The notes below the pieces were generated by a model. That model was not told the origin of the DNA and did no database searches. It saw only the letters and a list, made by a program, of their open reading frames with translations. Shown here piece by piece: positions 26,779 to 36,295 of a stretch of DNA of 64,000 nt. How positions within the stretch are numbered: position 1 is the stretch's first letter; every line of letters begins with the position of its first letter. The translations under genes and the position numbers were made by a program. Origin of the DNA: Hyphomicrobiales bacterium (GTDB lineage: Bacteria; Pseudomonadota; Alphaproteobacteria; Rhizobiales; Rhizobiaceae). The stretch covers positions 84,251 through 148,250 of the forward strand of contig UBKJ01000012.1 in assembly GCA_900465915.1 (NCBI GenBank), written 5' to 3'.

Positions 26779-27864
26779 ATGGCGAATCTGTCATTCGTTC
26801 TCGGTCTGCCGCTGCTGCTGGCGGCGCTGGCCGCGCCGGCCGGGGCCGATTCGCCCCAGCTCGCGCCGGTGGCCGTGGCGGAGGCGCGGCCGGTCGAATA
26901 CCGGCCCCGGCTGACGCTTTCGGGCGACGTCGCCGCGCGCTCGCTGGTGGACGTGTCGTTCCGGCTCAACGGGCAGGTGGTGGAGCGGCTGGCCGATGTC
27001 GGCCAGCATGTCGAGAAGGGGCAGTTGCTGGCGCGCATCGACGACGCCGAGCAGCAGGCCAATATCCGCGTGGCGCAGGCCTCGCTCGACGCCGCGCGGG
27101 CGCAGCTCGTGCAGGCGCAGGCCAATTTCAACCGCCAGCAGGCGCTGCTCGCGCAGGGCTTCGCCACCCGCAGCCAGTTCGACCAGGCGCAGCAGGGGCT
27201 GCGCACCGCCCAAAGCGCGCTCGACAGCGCCGGCTCGCAGGCGAGCAATGCGAAGGACGAGCTTTCCTACACCCGGCTCGCCGCGCCGGTCTCGGGCGTC
27301 GTCACCGCGCGCAACGTCGAGACGGGGCAGGTGGTGCAGGCGGCGCAGACCGTGTTCGTGGTGGCCGAGGACGGGCCGCGCGACGCCATTTTCGACGTGC
27401 AGGAGACGCTGGTCAGCCACGCGAAAACCGGCATGGCGGTGACCGTGGCGCTGCTGTCGGACCCGTCGGTGCAGGCGGAAGGCCGCATCCGCGAGATCGC
27501 GCCGGTGGTCGACGCGCAGACCGGCACGGTGCGGGTCAAGGTCGGCGTGGCCGAGACGCCGCCCGCCATGGCGCTGGGCGCGACCATCACCGGCACGGTG
27601 CATATGGCGGCGCGGCAGGTGACGGTGCTGCCGTGGAGCGCGCTGACCTCGGCCGGCGGCAAGCCGGCGGTGTGGCGCGTCGACAAGCAGGATCATACGG
27701 TGGCGCTCGCCCCGGTCGGCGTGCTGGCTTACGAGAAGGAGCGGGTGGTGGTCGACAGCGGGCTTGGAGAGGGCGACCTCGTCGTCACGCGCGGCGCGCA
27801 ATTGCTGCGCCCCGGCGCCGCGGTCGATATCGTCGATGGGCCGGAAGGAGCCGCGCGCCAATGA
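26779..27864 (+). CDS. RND efflux periplasmic adaptor (MFP) 1
   Basis: A 361-residue HlyD/AcrA-type membrane-fusion protein with a cleavable signal peptide (LGLPLLLAALAAPAGA) and no lipobox. The lipoyl half-motifs flank a coiled-coil hairpin (VGQHVEKGQLLARIDDAEQ, then LAAPVSGVVTARNVETGQVV). A beta-barrel and membrane-proximal domain follow. The ATG at 26779 is chosen because a signal peptide begins there and a G-rich site precedes it. It overlaps the next adaptor by an ATGA, so the tripartite system is translated as one operon. Confidence 0.88.
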   Translation: MANLSFVLGLPLLLAALAAPAGADSPQLAPVAVAEARPVEYRPRLTLSGDVAARSLVDVSFRLNGQVVERLADVGQHVEKGQLLARIDDAEQQANIRVAQASLDAARAQLVQAQANFNRQQALLAQGFATRSQFDQAQQGLRTAQSALDSAGSQASNAKDELSYTRLAAPVSGVVTARNVETGQVVQAAQTVFVVAEDGPRDAIFDVQETLVSHAKTGMAVTVALLSDPSVQAEGRIREIAPVVDAQTGTVRVKVGVAETPPAMALGATITGTVHMAARQVTVLPWSALTSAGGKPAVWRVDKQDHTVALAPVGVLAYEKERVVVDSGLGEGDLVVTRGAQLLRPGAAVDIVDGPEGAARQ

Positions 27865-28943
27865 GAAAACGGCTTTCCCGCCTCTTGGTGGTTCCGCTCC
27901 TGGTCCTCGCCGCCTGCGACGGGCGCAAGGACGAGAAGGCGGCGGAGGACACGCCGCGCCCGGTGCTCTACACCGTGGTCGAGCCGCGCCCGGTGGCGCA
28001 GGCCGGCTTCGCCGGCACCATCGAGCCGCGCTATTCCACCGATCTCGCCTTCCGTGTGCTGGGGCGCATCGTCACCCGGCCGGTCAATGTCGGCGACCTG
28101 GTGAAGAAGGACGAGACGGTGGCCACGCTCGATCCGTCTTCGCTCGACCTCGCCGTGCAGTCGGCGCGCGCCGACCTCGCCAGCGCCGAGGCGCAATTCG
28201 CCAACGCCTCCGCCGCCGAGGAGCGCCAGCGCATCCTGCTCAAGGGCAACAACGTCTCGCAGGCCGATTACGACGCCGCCAAGCAGGCCTTCGACAGCGC
28301 GCAGGCCAATCTGGAGAAGGCCCGCGCCGGCCTGCGCAAGGCGCAGGACCAGCGCAGCTACGCCGTGCTGCGGCCGGATTTCGACGGCGTCGTCTCGGCC
28401 ACCCAGGCCGAGGTGGGGCAGGTGGTGGCGGCCGGACAGGCGGTGATGACCGTGGCGCGGCCCGACATACGCGAGGCGGTGGTGGATATTCCCGACCGGC
28501 TGACGCAATATTTCGCGCCCGGCGCCCGCTTCAACGTGCAACTTCAGGCCGATCCGGGCGTGACCGGCGCGGGGACCGTGCGCGAGGTCGCGCCGCAGGC
28601 CGATCCGCAGACCCGCACGCGGCGGGTGCGGGTGGCGCTCGACGCGCCGCCGGAAGGGTTCCGGCTCGGCGCCACCATCCGCGCGGCGCTGGCCGCGCCG
28701 GCGCGGGAGCTGGCGATCCTGCCCGACGAGGCGTTGCTCGAGGAGGGCGGCAAGACCTTCGTCTGGATCGTCGACCAGTCGACCGGCGTGGTGCGCAAGC
28801 AGGCGGTGACGGCGGAGGAGCGCGGCGGCGGCGGCTTCGTCGCCGAAGGGGTGGCTGCGGGCAGCGCCGTGGTGGTGGCCGGCGTGCATGAGTTGAAGGA
28901 CGGGCAGAAGGTGCGGCTGGAGCGCAAGGGGGACGGGCTGTGA
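27861..28943 (+). CDS. RND efflux periplasmic adaptor (MFP) 2, lipoprotein
   Basis: A 360-residue second adaptor. The signal peptide ends in the lipobox LAAC with Cys19, so it should be anchored by lipid in the periplasm. It has its own lipoyl halves and hairpin (VGDLVKKDETVATLDPSS, then LRPDFDGVVSATQAEVGQVV). It overlaps the previous stop in ATGA and the following permease start in GTGA. Two different adaptors for one pump recall systems such as TriAB of Pseudomonas, where both are needed. Confidence 0.88.
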   Translation: MRKRLSRLLVVPLLVLAACDGRKDEKAAEDTPRPVLYTVVEPRPVAQAGFAGTIEPRYSTDLAFRVLGRIVTRPVNVGDLVKKDETVATLDPSSLDLAVQSARADLASAEAQFANASAAEERQRILLKGNNVSQADYDAAKQAFDSAQANLEKARAGLRKAQDQRSYAVLRPDFDGVVSATQAEVGQVVAAGQAVMTVARPDIREAVVDIPDRLTQYFAPGARFNVQLQADPGVTGAGTVREVAPQADPQTRTRRVRVALDAPPEGFRLGATIRAALAAPARELAILPDEALLEEGGKTFVWIVDQSTGVVRKQAVTAEERGGGGFVAEGVAAGSAVVVAGVHELKDGQKVRLERKGDGL

Positions 28944-31900
28944 AGGAGAAGTTCAACCTGTCCGACTGGGCGCTCAACCACCGTTCGCTGGTGTGGTATT
29001 TCATGCTGGTGTTCCTGGTGGCGGGGCTGGTGTCCTATCTCGACCTCGGCCGCGAGGAGGACCCGGAATTCACCGTCAAGACCATGGTGGTGCAGGCGAG
29101 CTGGCCGGGCGCCTCGACCAACGAGACGCTGAACCAGATCACCGACCGCATCGAGAAGAAGCTGGAGGAGCTGGACACGCTCGACTACACCCGCTCGGTG
29201 ACCACGCCGGGCAAGTCGGTGGTGTTCGTCTTCCTCAAGGACACGGTGCGCAAGAAGCAGGTGACGGACGCCTGGACCGAGGTGCGCCACATGCTGGACG
29301 ACATCAAGCCCAGCCTGCCGGAAGGCGTCTACGGCCCCTATTACAACGACAAGTTCGGCGACGTGTTCGGCAATATCTACGCCTTCACCGCCGACGGCCT
29401 GTCGATGCGGCAATTGCGCGACTACGCCGAGGACGTGCGGACGAAAATCCTCACCATCCCCAACGCCGGCAAGGTGGAGCTGATCGGCGAGCAGGACGAG
29501 GCGATCTATCTCGAATTCTCCACCCGGCAGGTGGCGGCGCTGGGCCTCGACCAGCAGGCGATCCTGAAGGCGCTGCAGGACCAGAACGCCATCACGCCCT
29601 CCGGCGTGGTGCAGGCGGGGCCGGAGCGCATCAGCGTGCGCGTCAGCGGCCAGTTCAACTCCGAGGCCGACCTGCGCGCCGTCAATCTGCGCGTCAACAA
29701 CCGCTTCTTCCGCCTGTCGGACGTGGCCACGATCACGCGCGGCTATGTCGACCCGCCGTCCTCGATCTTCCGCGTCAACGGGCAGGATTCGATCGGCCTC
29801 GGCATCGGCATGAAGCCCAACGGCAACCTCTTGGAGTTCGGCCAGACGCTCGACCGCATGATGGCGCAGGTGACGAACGAATTGCCGGTGGGCGTCAAGG
29901 TGTTCAAGGTCGCCGACCAGCCGGAAGTGGTGAAGGAGGCGGTGTCGGGCTTCACCCGCGCGCTGTTCGAGGCGGTGGTGATCGTGCTGGCGGTGAGCTT
30001 CGTGAGCCTGGGCCTGCGCGCCGGCTTCGTGGTGTCGCTGTCGATCCCGCTGGTGCTGGCCATCACCTTCCTGTCCATGTCGCTGATGGACATCTCCCTG
30101 CAGCGCGTGTCGCTGGGCGCGCTGATCATCGCGCTGGGGCTTCTCGTCGACGACGCCATGATCGCGGTCGAGATGATGGTGGCGCGGCTCGAAGCGGGCG
30201 ACCCCATCAACAAGGCCGCCACCTTCGTCTATTCGCACACCGCCTTTCCCATGCTGACGGGCACGCTGGTCACCATCGCGGGCTTCATCCCCATCGGCCT
30301 CAACACCAGCCAGGCGGGCGAATACACCTTCACGCTGTTCGTGGTGATCGGCGTGTCGCTGATCGTCTCCTGGGTGGTGGCGGTGCTGTTCGCGCCGCTT
30401 CTCGGCGTGACCTTCCTGCCGAAAACCATGAAGGCGCATGAGGAGCGTCGCGGCCGGCTGTTCCGGGGCTTCTCGGCCGTGCTTTTGCTCGCCATGCGCC
30501 ATCGCTGGATCACCATCGTCGCCACCATCGTTTTGTTCGCGGTGTCGGTGTTCGGCATGGGACTGATCCAGCGCCAGTTCTTCCCGCAATCCGACCGGCC
30601 CGAGCTGGTGATCGACTGGAACCTGCCGCAGAACAGCTCCATCGCCGAGACCAGGGCGCAGATGGAGCGCTTCGAGGCGACCATGCTCAAGGACAATCCC
30701 GACGTGGACCACTGGAGCAGCTATGTCGGCCAGGGCGCGATCCGCTTCGTGCTGTCCTTCGACGTCCAGCCGGCCAATCCCTATTTCGGCCAGATGGTGG
30801 TGGTGGCCAAGGACGTGGCGGCGCGCGACCGGCTGAAGGCGAAATTCGAGGCCGCCGCGCGCAGGGACTATGTCGGCACGGACGTCTATGTGAAATATCT
30901 GGAGCTGGGGCCGCCGGTCGGCCGTCCGGTGCAGTACCGCATCTCCGGCCCCGACATCCAGACGCTGCGCGGGCTGGCGCTCGATTTCGCCGGCGTGATG
31001 GGGGCCGACAAGCGGCTCGGCGTCGTCACCTACAACTGGAACGAGCCCGGCCGCGTCATCCGCATCGACGTGATGCAGGACAAGGCGCGCAAGCTCGGCA
31101 TCTCGTCCAAGGACATCGCCGGCACGCTGAACGGCATCGTCGGCGGCGTCACCGTCACCCAGGTGCGCGATTCGATCTATCTCATCGACGTGGTGGTGCG
31201 CGCCCGCCCCAGCGAGCGCGACTCCATCGACACGCTGCAAAGCCTGCAGATCGCCACCGGCAGCGGCTCCTCGGTGCCGCTCGCCTCCATCGCCAATGTC
31301 CGCTACGAGCTGGAGCAGCCGGTGGTCTATCGCCGCTCGCGCATCCCCACCATCACGGTGGCGGCGGGCGTCATGGACAAGACCATGCCCGACACCATCG
31401 TCAGCGAGCTGGAGCCGAAGGTGAAGGCCTTTGTCGACAAGCTGCCGGCCGGCTATTTCATCCAGACGGCGGGCACGGTCGAGGAAAGCGGCAAGAGCCA
31501 GGGGCCGATCGCCGCCGTGGTGCCGCTGATGCTGTTCGTGATGGCGACGGTGCTGATGCTGCAATTGCAGAGCTTCCAGCGCCTGTTCCTGGTGGTGGCG
31601 GTGGCGCCGCTCGGCCTCATCGGCGTGGTGGCGGCGCTGCTGCCCAGCGGCAAGCCGCTCGGCTTCGTCGCCATATTGGGCGTGCTGGCGCTGATCGGCA
31701 TCCTCATCCGCAATTCGGTCATCCTCATCGTGCAGATCGAGGAGCACATCGCCGAGGGCATGACGCCGTGGGACGCGGTGACGGTGGCGAGCCAGCACCG
31801 CATGCGCCCCATCGCGCTCACCGCCGCGGCGGCCAGCCTGGCGCTCATCCCCATCGCGCGCGAGGTGTTCTGGGGGCCGATGGCCTACGCCATGATGGGC

Positions 31901-32005
31901 GGCATCCTGGCCGGAACGGCGATCACGCTTCTGTTCCTGCCGGCGCTCTACGTGGCCTGGTTCCGCATCCGCGAGCCGAAGCCGGACGAGGCGGCGCAGC
32001 ATTGA
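28940..32005 (+). CDS. RND multidrug efflux permease (AcrB/HAE family)
   Basis: A 1021-residue inner-membrane proton-driven pump with the twelve-helix RND layout. The first transmembrane helix lies near residue 15, and two large periplasmic loops follow. The TM4 helix carries the paired aspartates of LGLLVDDAMIAVEMM needed for proton relay. It starts with GTG overlapping the adaptor stop. No outer-membrane channel gene is present in the operon, so it would borrow a TolC-like protein encoded elsewhere. Substrates are unknown. Confidence 0.93.
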   Translation: MKEKFNLSDWALNHRSLVWYFMLVFLVAGLVSYLDLGREEDPEFTVKTMVVQASWPGASTNETLNQITDRIEKKLEELDTLDYTRSVTTPGKSVVFVFLKDTVRKKQVTDAWTEVRHMLDDIKPSLPEGVYGPYYNDKFGDVFGNIYAFTADGLSMRQLRDYAEDVRTKILTIPNAGKVELIGEQDEAIYLEFSTRQVAALGLDQQAILKALQDQNAITPSGVVQAGPERISVRVSGQFNSEADLRAVNLRVNNRFFRLSDVATITRGYVDPPSSIFRVNGQDSIGLGIGMKPNGNLLEFGQTLDRMMAQVTNELPVGVKVFKVADQPEVVKEAVSGFTRALFEAVVIVLAVSFVSLGLRAGFVVSLSIPLVLAITFLSMSLMDISLQRVSLGALIIALGLLVDDAMIAVEMMVARLEAGDPINKAATFVYSHTAFPMLTGTLVTIAGFIPIGLNTSQAGEYTFTLFVVIGVSLIVSWVVAVLFAPLLGVTFLPKTMKAHEERRGRLFRGFSAVLLLAMRHRWITIVATIVLFAVSVFGMGLIQRQFFPQSDRPELVIDWNLPQNSSIAETRAQMERFEATMLKDNPDVDHWSSYVGQGAIRFVLSFDVQPANPYFGQMVVVAKDVAARDRLKAKFEAAARRDYVGTDVYVKYLELGPPVGRPVQYRISGPDIQTLRGLALDFAGVMGADKRLGVVTYNWNEPGRVIRIDVMQDKARKLGISSKDIAGTLNGIVGGVTVTQVRDSIYLIDVVVRARPSERDSIDTLQSLQIATGSGSSVPLASIANVRYELEQPVVYRRSRIPTITVAAGVMDKTMPDTIVSELEPKVKAFVDKLPAGYFIQTAGTVEESGKSQGPIAAVVPLMLFVMATVLMLQLQSFQRLFLVVAVAPLGLIGVVAALLPSGKPLGFVAILGVLALIGILIRNSVILIVQIEEHIAEGMTPWDAVTVASQHRMRPIALTAAAASLALIPIAREVFWGPMAYAMMGGILAGTAITLLFLPALYVAWFRIREPKPDEAAQH

Positions 32006-32020
32006 TAGGATAGAGAAGAC

Positions 32021-33190
32021 ATGACGGACAGACAGGCGCTCGCCGGCGCGCGAATTTTTGACGGCGAGCGGTTTCACGACGATGCGGCGCTGGTCTTTGA
32101 CGGCGGCGCGGTGGAGGCGATCCTGCCGGAAGCGGCGCTCGACGGCTGCGCGGTGCATCGGCTCGACGGCGGCGTGCTCGCGCCCGGCTTCGTCGACGCG
32201 CAGGTCAATGGCGGCGGCGGCGTCATGCTCAACGACAGCCCGACGCCGGAGGCCATGGCCGAGATCGCCGCGGCCCACCGCGCCTACGGAACGACGAGCC
32301 TGCTGCCGACGCTGATCACCGACGAGACGCCGGTGCGCGGCCGCGCCGTCGCGGCGGCGGTCGAGGCCGTGCAGGCGGGAAGCGGCGTGGCGGGGCTGCA
32401 TCTGGAGGGGCCGCATCTGGCCCCGGCGCGCAAGGGCGCGCATCTGGCCGCGCTGATGCGGCCGGTCGACGACGCCGACGTGGCGCTCTATACCCGCGCG
32501 GCGGGGGAGGTGGGGACGCTTCTCGTCACGCTCGCCGCCGAGCAGGTCACCCCCGCGCAGGTGCGCGCGCTGGCGGAAGCGGGTGTCATCGTCAGCATCG
32601 GCCACAGCGACGCCACGGCGGAGCAGGCCCTGCGGCTCTTCGACGCCGGCGTGCGCGGCGTCACCCATCTCTTCAACGCCATGAGCCAGATCGCCCATCG
32701 CGCGCCGGGCCTCGCCGGCGCGGCGCTCGATCACGCCGGCGTCTGGTGCGGGATCATCGCCGACGGCCACCATGTCGACCCGATGGCGCTGCGGCTGGCG
32801 CTGCGCGCCAAGCGCGGCGAGGGAAAGCTGTTCTTCGTCACCGACGCCATGGCGCTGGTGGGCTCGGACGCGGACAGTTTCACGCTCAACGGCCGCCTCG
32901 TGCGGCGTTCGGCGGGCGGGCTGTGCCCGAGGCTGACGCTCGACGGCGGCGTGCTGGCCGGCTCCGACCTCGACATGGCGTCGGCGGTCCGCTACGGCGT
33001 GGCCGCGCTCGACCTGACGCTGGCCGAGGCGCTGCGCATGGCGAGCCTTTATCCGGCGCGTTTCCTGCGGCTCGGCGACCGCGGCCTGCTGCGCCCCGGC
33101 ATGCGGATGGACGCCGTGCATCTCGACGCCGGCCTCACGGTCACGCAGACGTGGCGCGCCGGCGCGCGATTGTCGGCGCCGGCCTCTTGA
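32021..33190 (+). CDS. nagA: N-acetylglucosamine-6-phosphate deacetylase
   Basis: A 389-residue amidohydrolase that removes acetate from GlcNAc-6-phosphate in amino-sugar and cell-wall recycling. The family motifs are present: GFVDAQVNGGGGVM, the metal Glu in LHLEGPHL, the His of IGHSDA and HLFNAM, and the catalytic Asp in FVTDAMA. The gene starts 15 bases after the RND permease, so it is probably on the efflux transcript, an odd partnership. No nagB or PTS gene is adjacent. Confidence 0.92.
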   Translation: MTDRQALAGARIFDGERFHDDAALVFDGGAVEAILPEAALDGCAVHRLDGGVLAPGFVDAQVNGGGGVMLNDSPTPEAMAEIAAAHRAYGTTSLLPTLITDETPVRGRAVAAAVEAVQAGSGVAGLHLEGPHLAPARKGAHLAALMRPVDDADVALYTRAAGEVGTLLVTLAAEQVTPAQVRALAEAGVIVSIGHSDATAEQALRLFDAGVRGVTHLFNAMSQIAHRAPGLAGAALDHAGVWCGIIADGHHVDPMALRLALRAKRGEGKLFFVTDAMALVGSDADSFTLNGRLVRRSAGGLCPRLTLDGGVLAGSDLDMASAVRYGVAALDLTLAEALRMASLYPARFLRLGDRGLLRPGMRMDAVHLDAGLTVTQTWRAGARLSAPAS

Positions 33191-33298
33191 TAGCGCAATC
33201 CGGTCAGTGCATACCGCTTTTTGGCACGGCCGCCGCCGCGCGCTCGATTAACGTCACGGCGCGACAGCGGTTTCGCTTGGAAAGATTGAGGAAGTCCG

Positions 33299-34183
33299 AT
33301 GCATAACTACGTCCTGACCGTCACCTGCAAGTCCACCCGCGGCATCGTCGCCGCCATTTCGGGATATCTGGCGGGCAAGGGTTGCAACATCATCGACAGC
33401 GCCCAGTTCGACGACCTCGACACCGGCCGCTTCTTCATGCGCGTCAGCTTCATCTCCGAAGACGGCGCGCCGCTCGACGCGCTCAGCGACGGCTTCGCCC
33501 CGGTCGCGGCCCCCTTCGCCATGGATTTCGAGTTCCACGACAGCGACCACCGCACCAAGGCGCTGCTGATGGTGTCGCGCTTCGGCCATTGCCTCAACGA
33601 CCTGCTCTATCGCTGGAAGATCGGCGCGCTGCCCATCGACATCGTCGGCGTGGTGTCGAACCATTTCGATTACCAGAAGGTGGTGGTCAACCACGACATC
33701 CCCTTCCACCACATCGCCGTCACCAAGGCCAACAAACCGGAGGCCGAGCGCCGCTTGATGGACATCGTCGAGGACACCGGCACGGAGCTGGTGGTGCTGG
33801 CGCGCTACATGCAGGTGCTGTCGGACGAATTGTGCAGGAAGATGTCGGGCCGCATCATCAACATCCACCATTCCTTCCTGCCGTCCTTCAAGGGGGCGAA
33901 CCCCTACAAGCAGGCCTATGAGCGCGGCGTGAAGCTGATCGGCGCCACGGCGCATTACGTCACAGCCGACCTCGACGAAGGCCCGATCATCGAGCAGGAC
34001 GTGGCCCGCGTCACCCACGCGCAGAGCGCCGCCGACTACGTCTCCATCGGCCGCGACGTCGAGGCGCAGGTGCTGGCGCGCGCCGTGCACGCCCATATCC
34101 ACCACCGCTCCTTCCTCAACGGCAACCGCACCGTGGTCTTTCCCGCGTCGCCCAACTCCTTCGCTTCCGAGCGGATGGGGTGA
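33299..34183 (+). CDS. purU: Formyltetrahydrofolate deformylase
   Basis: A 294-residue enzyme hydrolysing 10-formyl-THF to THF and formate, balancing the one-carbon pool. An N-terminal ACT domain (residues about 4-80, VTCKSTRGIVAAISGYLAGKG) is followed by a formyltransferase fold. The catalytic Asn/His/Asp set lies in NIHHSFLPSFKGANPY and in GATAHYVTADLDEGPII. Length fits PurU. It is followed by a clear terminator. Confidence 0.95.
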   Translation: MHNYVLTVTCKSTRGIVAAISGYLAGKGCNIIDSAQFDDLDTGRFFMRVSFISEDGAPLDALSDGFAPVAAPFAMDFEFHDSDHRTKALLMVSRFGHCLNDLLYRWKIGALPIDIVGVVSNHFDYQKVVVNHDIPFHHIAVTKANKPEAERRLMDIVEDTGTELVVLARYMQVLSDELCRKMSGRIINIHHSFLPSFKGANPYKQAYERGVKLIGATAHYVTADLDEGPIIEQDVARVTHAQSAADYVSIGRDVEAQVLARAVHAHIHHRSFLNGNRTVVFPASPNSFASERMG

Positions 34184-34206
34184 TATCGCGGCCTAGCCGA
34201 ATCCAT

Positions 34207-34238
34207 AGAGCGGTTCCGTAGCCGGAGCCGCTCTTTTT
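34207..34238 (+). terminator. Terminator after purU
   Basis: Arms AGAGCGGTTCC (34207-34217) and GGAGCCGCTCT (34224-34234) pair with one mismatch and are followed by TTTT. Confidence 0.85.
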
Positions 34239-34252
34239 GTTGCGTCTTCCGC

Positions 34253-34633
34253 TTACTTCGCGCTGAAGGGCCTGGTGTCCGAGCCGGAGGCCAGTTCCTT
34301 GCCCGCCGCGTTCAGCGCAATCACGGTGATCTTGTAATAATGCGTCCCCTCAGGCGGGCAGGGGCCCTTGTAGCGGAACGCTCCGTAGGGAAGCCGGCTC
34401 TGTCCCTTATAGGCCACCCTGCCGCCGCCGTGGTTGAAATTGGGGGCGTTGCGGTCGGTCATCTTAACGTCGAGGGTTCTGGTTCCGGCCGGGACGTTGG
34501 TGACCGAAATGGGCGGCGATTTGGGGTCGAAGCATTTGGTCGTCGGCCCCCAGTCGAACGAGACGCCGAGATCGGCGGCCATCGCGCCGGACGCATGGAG
34601 CGCCGCCAAAGCTGTCAGCATGAGCTTGCGCAT
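34253..34633 (-). CDS. Small secreted PEBP (YbhB/YbcL)-like protein
   Basis: A 126-residue protein with a signal peptide cleaved after AMA at about residue 19. The mature part resembles phosphatidylethanolamine-binding/Raf-kinase-inhibitor-like proteins: CFDPKSPPISVTNVPAG, a D-M-D-like strand with DRNAPNFNHGGG, and GPCPPEGTHYYKI. It is shorter than typical YbhB (about 150-180). Bacterial PEBPs have no settled function. GGAGG lies 6 bases before the ATG at 34633. It follows amaB on the same strand but is separated from it by a terminator in the opposite transcriptional sense of linkage. Confidence 0.8.
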   Translation of the reverse strand: MRKLMLTALAALHASGAMAADLGVSFDWGPTTKCFDPKSPPISVTNVPAGTRTLDVKMTDRNAPNFNHGGGRVAYKGQSRLPYGAFRYKGPCPPEGTHYYKITVIALNAAGKELASGSDTRPFSAK

Positions 34634-34695
34634 GTTCTCCTCCCATGGCTGGTCCCATGAGTTGACAGCGCGGCGGCCGGTTTGTCGACAATAAA

Positions 34696-34717
34696 AAACC
34701 CCGCCGAAGCGGGGTTT
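34696..34717 (-). terminator. Terminator after amaB
   Basis: Arms AAACCCCGC (34696-34704) and GCGGGGTTT (34709-34717) with a CGAA loop. On the minus strand the hairpin is followed by TTTTTTATTG. Confidence 0.88.
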
Positions 34718-34739
34718 CTCATGTTCGCGATGACGACGA

Positions 34740-36272
34740 TCAGTCGATGTCGAAGGAGACGCCCTGCGCGAGCGGCAGCGCCTTCGAATAGTTGATCGTG
34801 TTGGTGGCGCGGCGCATATAGGCGCGCCAGGCGTCGGAGCCGGATTCGCGGCCGCCGCCGGTTTCCTTCTCGCCGCCGAAGGCGCCGCCGATTTCGGCGC
34901 CCGAGGTGCCGATATTGACGTTGGCGATGCCGCAATCCGAACCTTCGGCCGACAGGAAGCGCTCGGCCTCACGCATGTCGAGCGTGAAGATCGAGGACGA
35001 CAGGCCGGCCCCGACGGCGTTGTGCTGCGCGAGCACGTCGTCGAAGTCCGAATATTTCATGACGTAGAGGATCGGCACGAAGGTCTCTTCGAGGACCGGG
35101 CCTTCCTGCTTCGGCATCTCGACGATGGCCGGGCGCACGTAATAGGCGTTCTCGTAGCCCGCGTCGACGCGCTCGCCGCCCTGCACCTGGCCGCCATGGG
35201 ACGCGGCTTCCTTCAGCGCCTTCTGCATGGCGTCGAAGGCGTGTCTGTCGATCAACGGACCGACCAGCGCGCTGGTCTCCAGCGGCGAGCCGACCGAAAC
35301 GCTGGCGTAGGCCTTCTTGAGGCGCGGGACCAGCGCGTCGTAGACGCTTTCATGCACGAAGAGGCGGCGCATGGTGGTGCAGCGCTGGCCGGCGGTGCCC
35401 ATGGCGCCGAAGGCGATGGCGCGCAGCGCCATGTCCAGATCGGCCGAGGGGCAGACGATGCCGGCGTTGTTGCCGCCGAGCTCGAGGATGGCGCGGGCGA
35501 AGCGCTTGGCGAGACGCGGGCCGACTTCGCGGCCCATGCGGGTCGAGCCGGTGGCCGAGACGAGCGCGACCTTCGGGTTGTCGACCATGACTTCGCCGAT
35601 CGTGCGGTCGCCGAGCAGCACCTGCGACAGGCCTTCCGGCGCGTCGCCGAAGCGCTTGATGGCGCGCTTGAGGATCGCGTCGCAGGCGAGCGCGGTCAGC
35701 AACGACTTCTCGGACGGCTTCCACACCACGGAATCGCCGCAGACCAGCGCCAGCGCCGCGTTCCACGACCACACGGCCACAGGGAAGTTGAAGGCCGAGA
35801 TCACGCCGACGACGCCGAGCGGATGCCAGGTTTCCATCATGCGGTGGCCGGGGCGCTCGGTGGCGATGGTGAGGCCGTAGAGCTGGCGCGACAGGCCGAG
35901 CGCGAAGTCGCAGATGTCGATCATCTCCTGCACTTCGCCGAGGCCCTCGGACGGGATCTTGCCGGCTTCGATGGAGACGAGGCGGCCGAGCTCCTCCTTG
36001 GAGGCGCGCAGCTCCTCGCCCAGAAGGCGGATCAGCTCGCCGCGCTTCGGGCCGGGAACCAGGCGCCAGGCGCGGAAGGCTTCGTCGGCCTTGGCGATGA
36101 TCTTCTCGGCGTCTTCCTTGCTGTGCGACTTGATGGCGGCGATCTGTTCGCCGGTGACCGGGCTGTAGCCGGCGATGTCGCCGCCGGTATAGGCCGCGGC
36201 GTCGACGCCCAGCTTGGCCAGAAGCTCGGCGGTTTCCTTCTTCACGTCGACTTTTCTGACGGCGGTGTTCAT
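34740..36272 (-). CDS. amaB: L-piperidine-6-carboxylate / aminoadipate-semialdehyde dehydrogenase
   Basis: A 510-residue aldehyde dehydrogenase of the ALDH7/antiquitin type. It has catalytic Cys298 in GTAGQRCTTMRRLF, general base Glu264 in ILELGGNNAG, and the oxyanion Asn in SAFNFPVAVWSWN. The C-terminal EIGGAFGGEKETGGGRESGSD (first part: EIGGAFGGEKETGGGRESG) is typical of this branch. It would oxidise aminoadipate semialdehyde, in equilibrium with piperidine-6-carboxylate, to 2-aminoadipate. It lies just downstream of hglS on the same strand, with amaA nearby, completing a lysine/pipecolate route. Confidence 0.9.
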   Translation of the reverse strand: MNTAVRKVDVKKETAELLAKLGVDAAAYTGGDIAGYSPVTGEQIAAIKSHSKEDAEKIIAKADEAFRAWRLVPGPKRGELIRLLGEELRASKEELGRLVSIEAGKIPSEGLGEVQEMIDICDFALGLSRQLYGLTIATERPGHRMMETWHPLGVVGVISAFNFPVAVWSWNAALALVCGDSVVWKPSEKSLLTALACDAILKRAIKRFGDAPEGLSQVLLGDRTIGEVMVDNPKVALVSATGSTRMGREVGPRLAKRFARAILELGGNNAGIVCPSADLDMALRAIAFGAMGTAGQRCTTMRRLFVHESVYDALVPRLKKAYASVSVGSPLETSALVGPLIDRHAFDAMQKALKEAASHGGQVQGGERVDAGYENAYYVRPAIVEMPKQEGPVLEETFVPILYVMKYSDFDDVLAQHNAVGAGLSSSIFTLDMREAERFLSAEGSDCGIANVNIGTSGAEIGGAFGGEKETGGGRESGSDAWRAYMRRATNTINYSKALPLAQGVSFDID

Positions 36273-36295
36273 GGCTTTCCTCTTTCGTTCGTGAC

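Noticed and set aside
26637..28943. A 768-codon plus-strand frame ending as adaptor 2
   Set aside because: Only the last 360 codons are real; adaptor 2 has its own ATG and lipoprotein signal at 27861, and the upstream part is a shadow of adaptor 1.
28544..33121. A 1525-codon open frame on the minus strand, antisense to the RND permease and nagA
   Set aside because: It is His/Arg/Gly-rich with no domain, lies wholly opposite well-recognised genes, and is what high third-position GC produces on the complementary strand.
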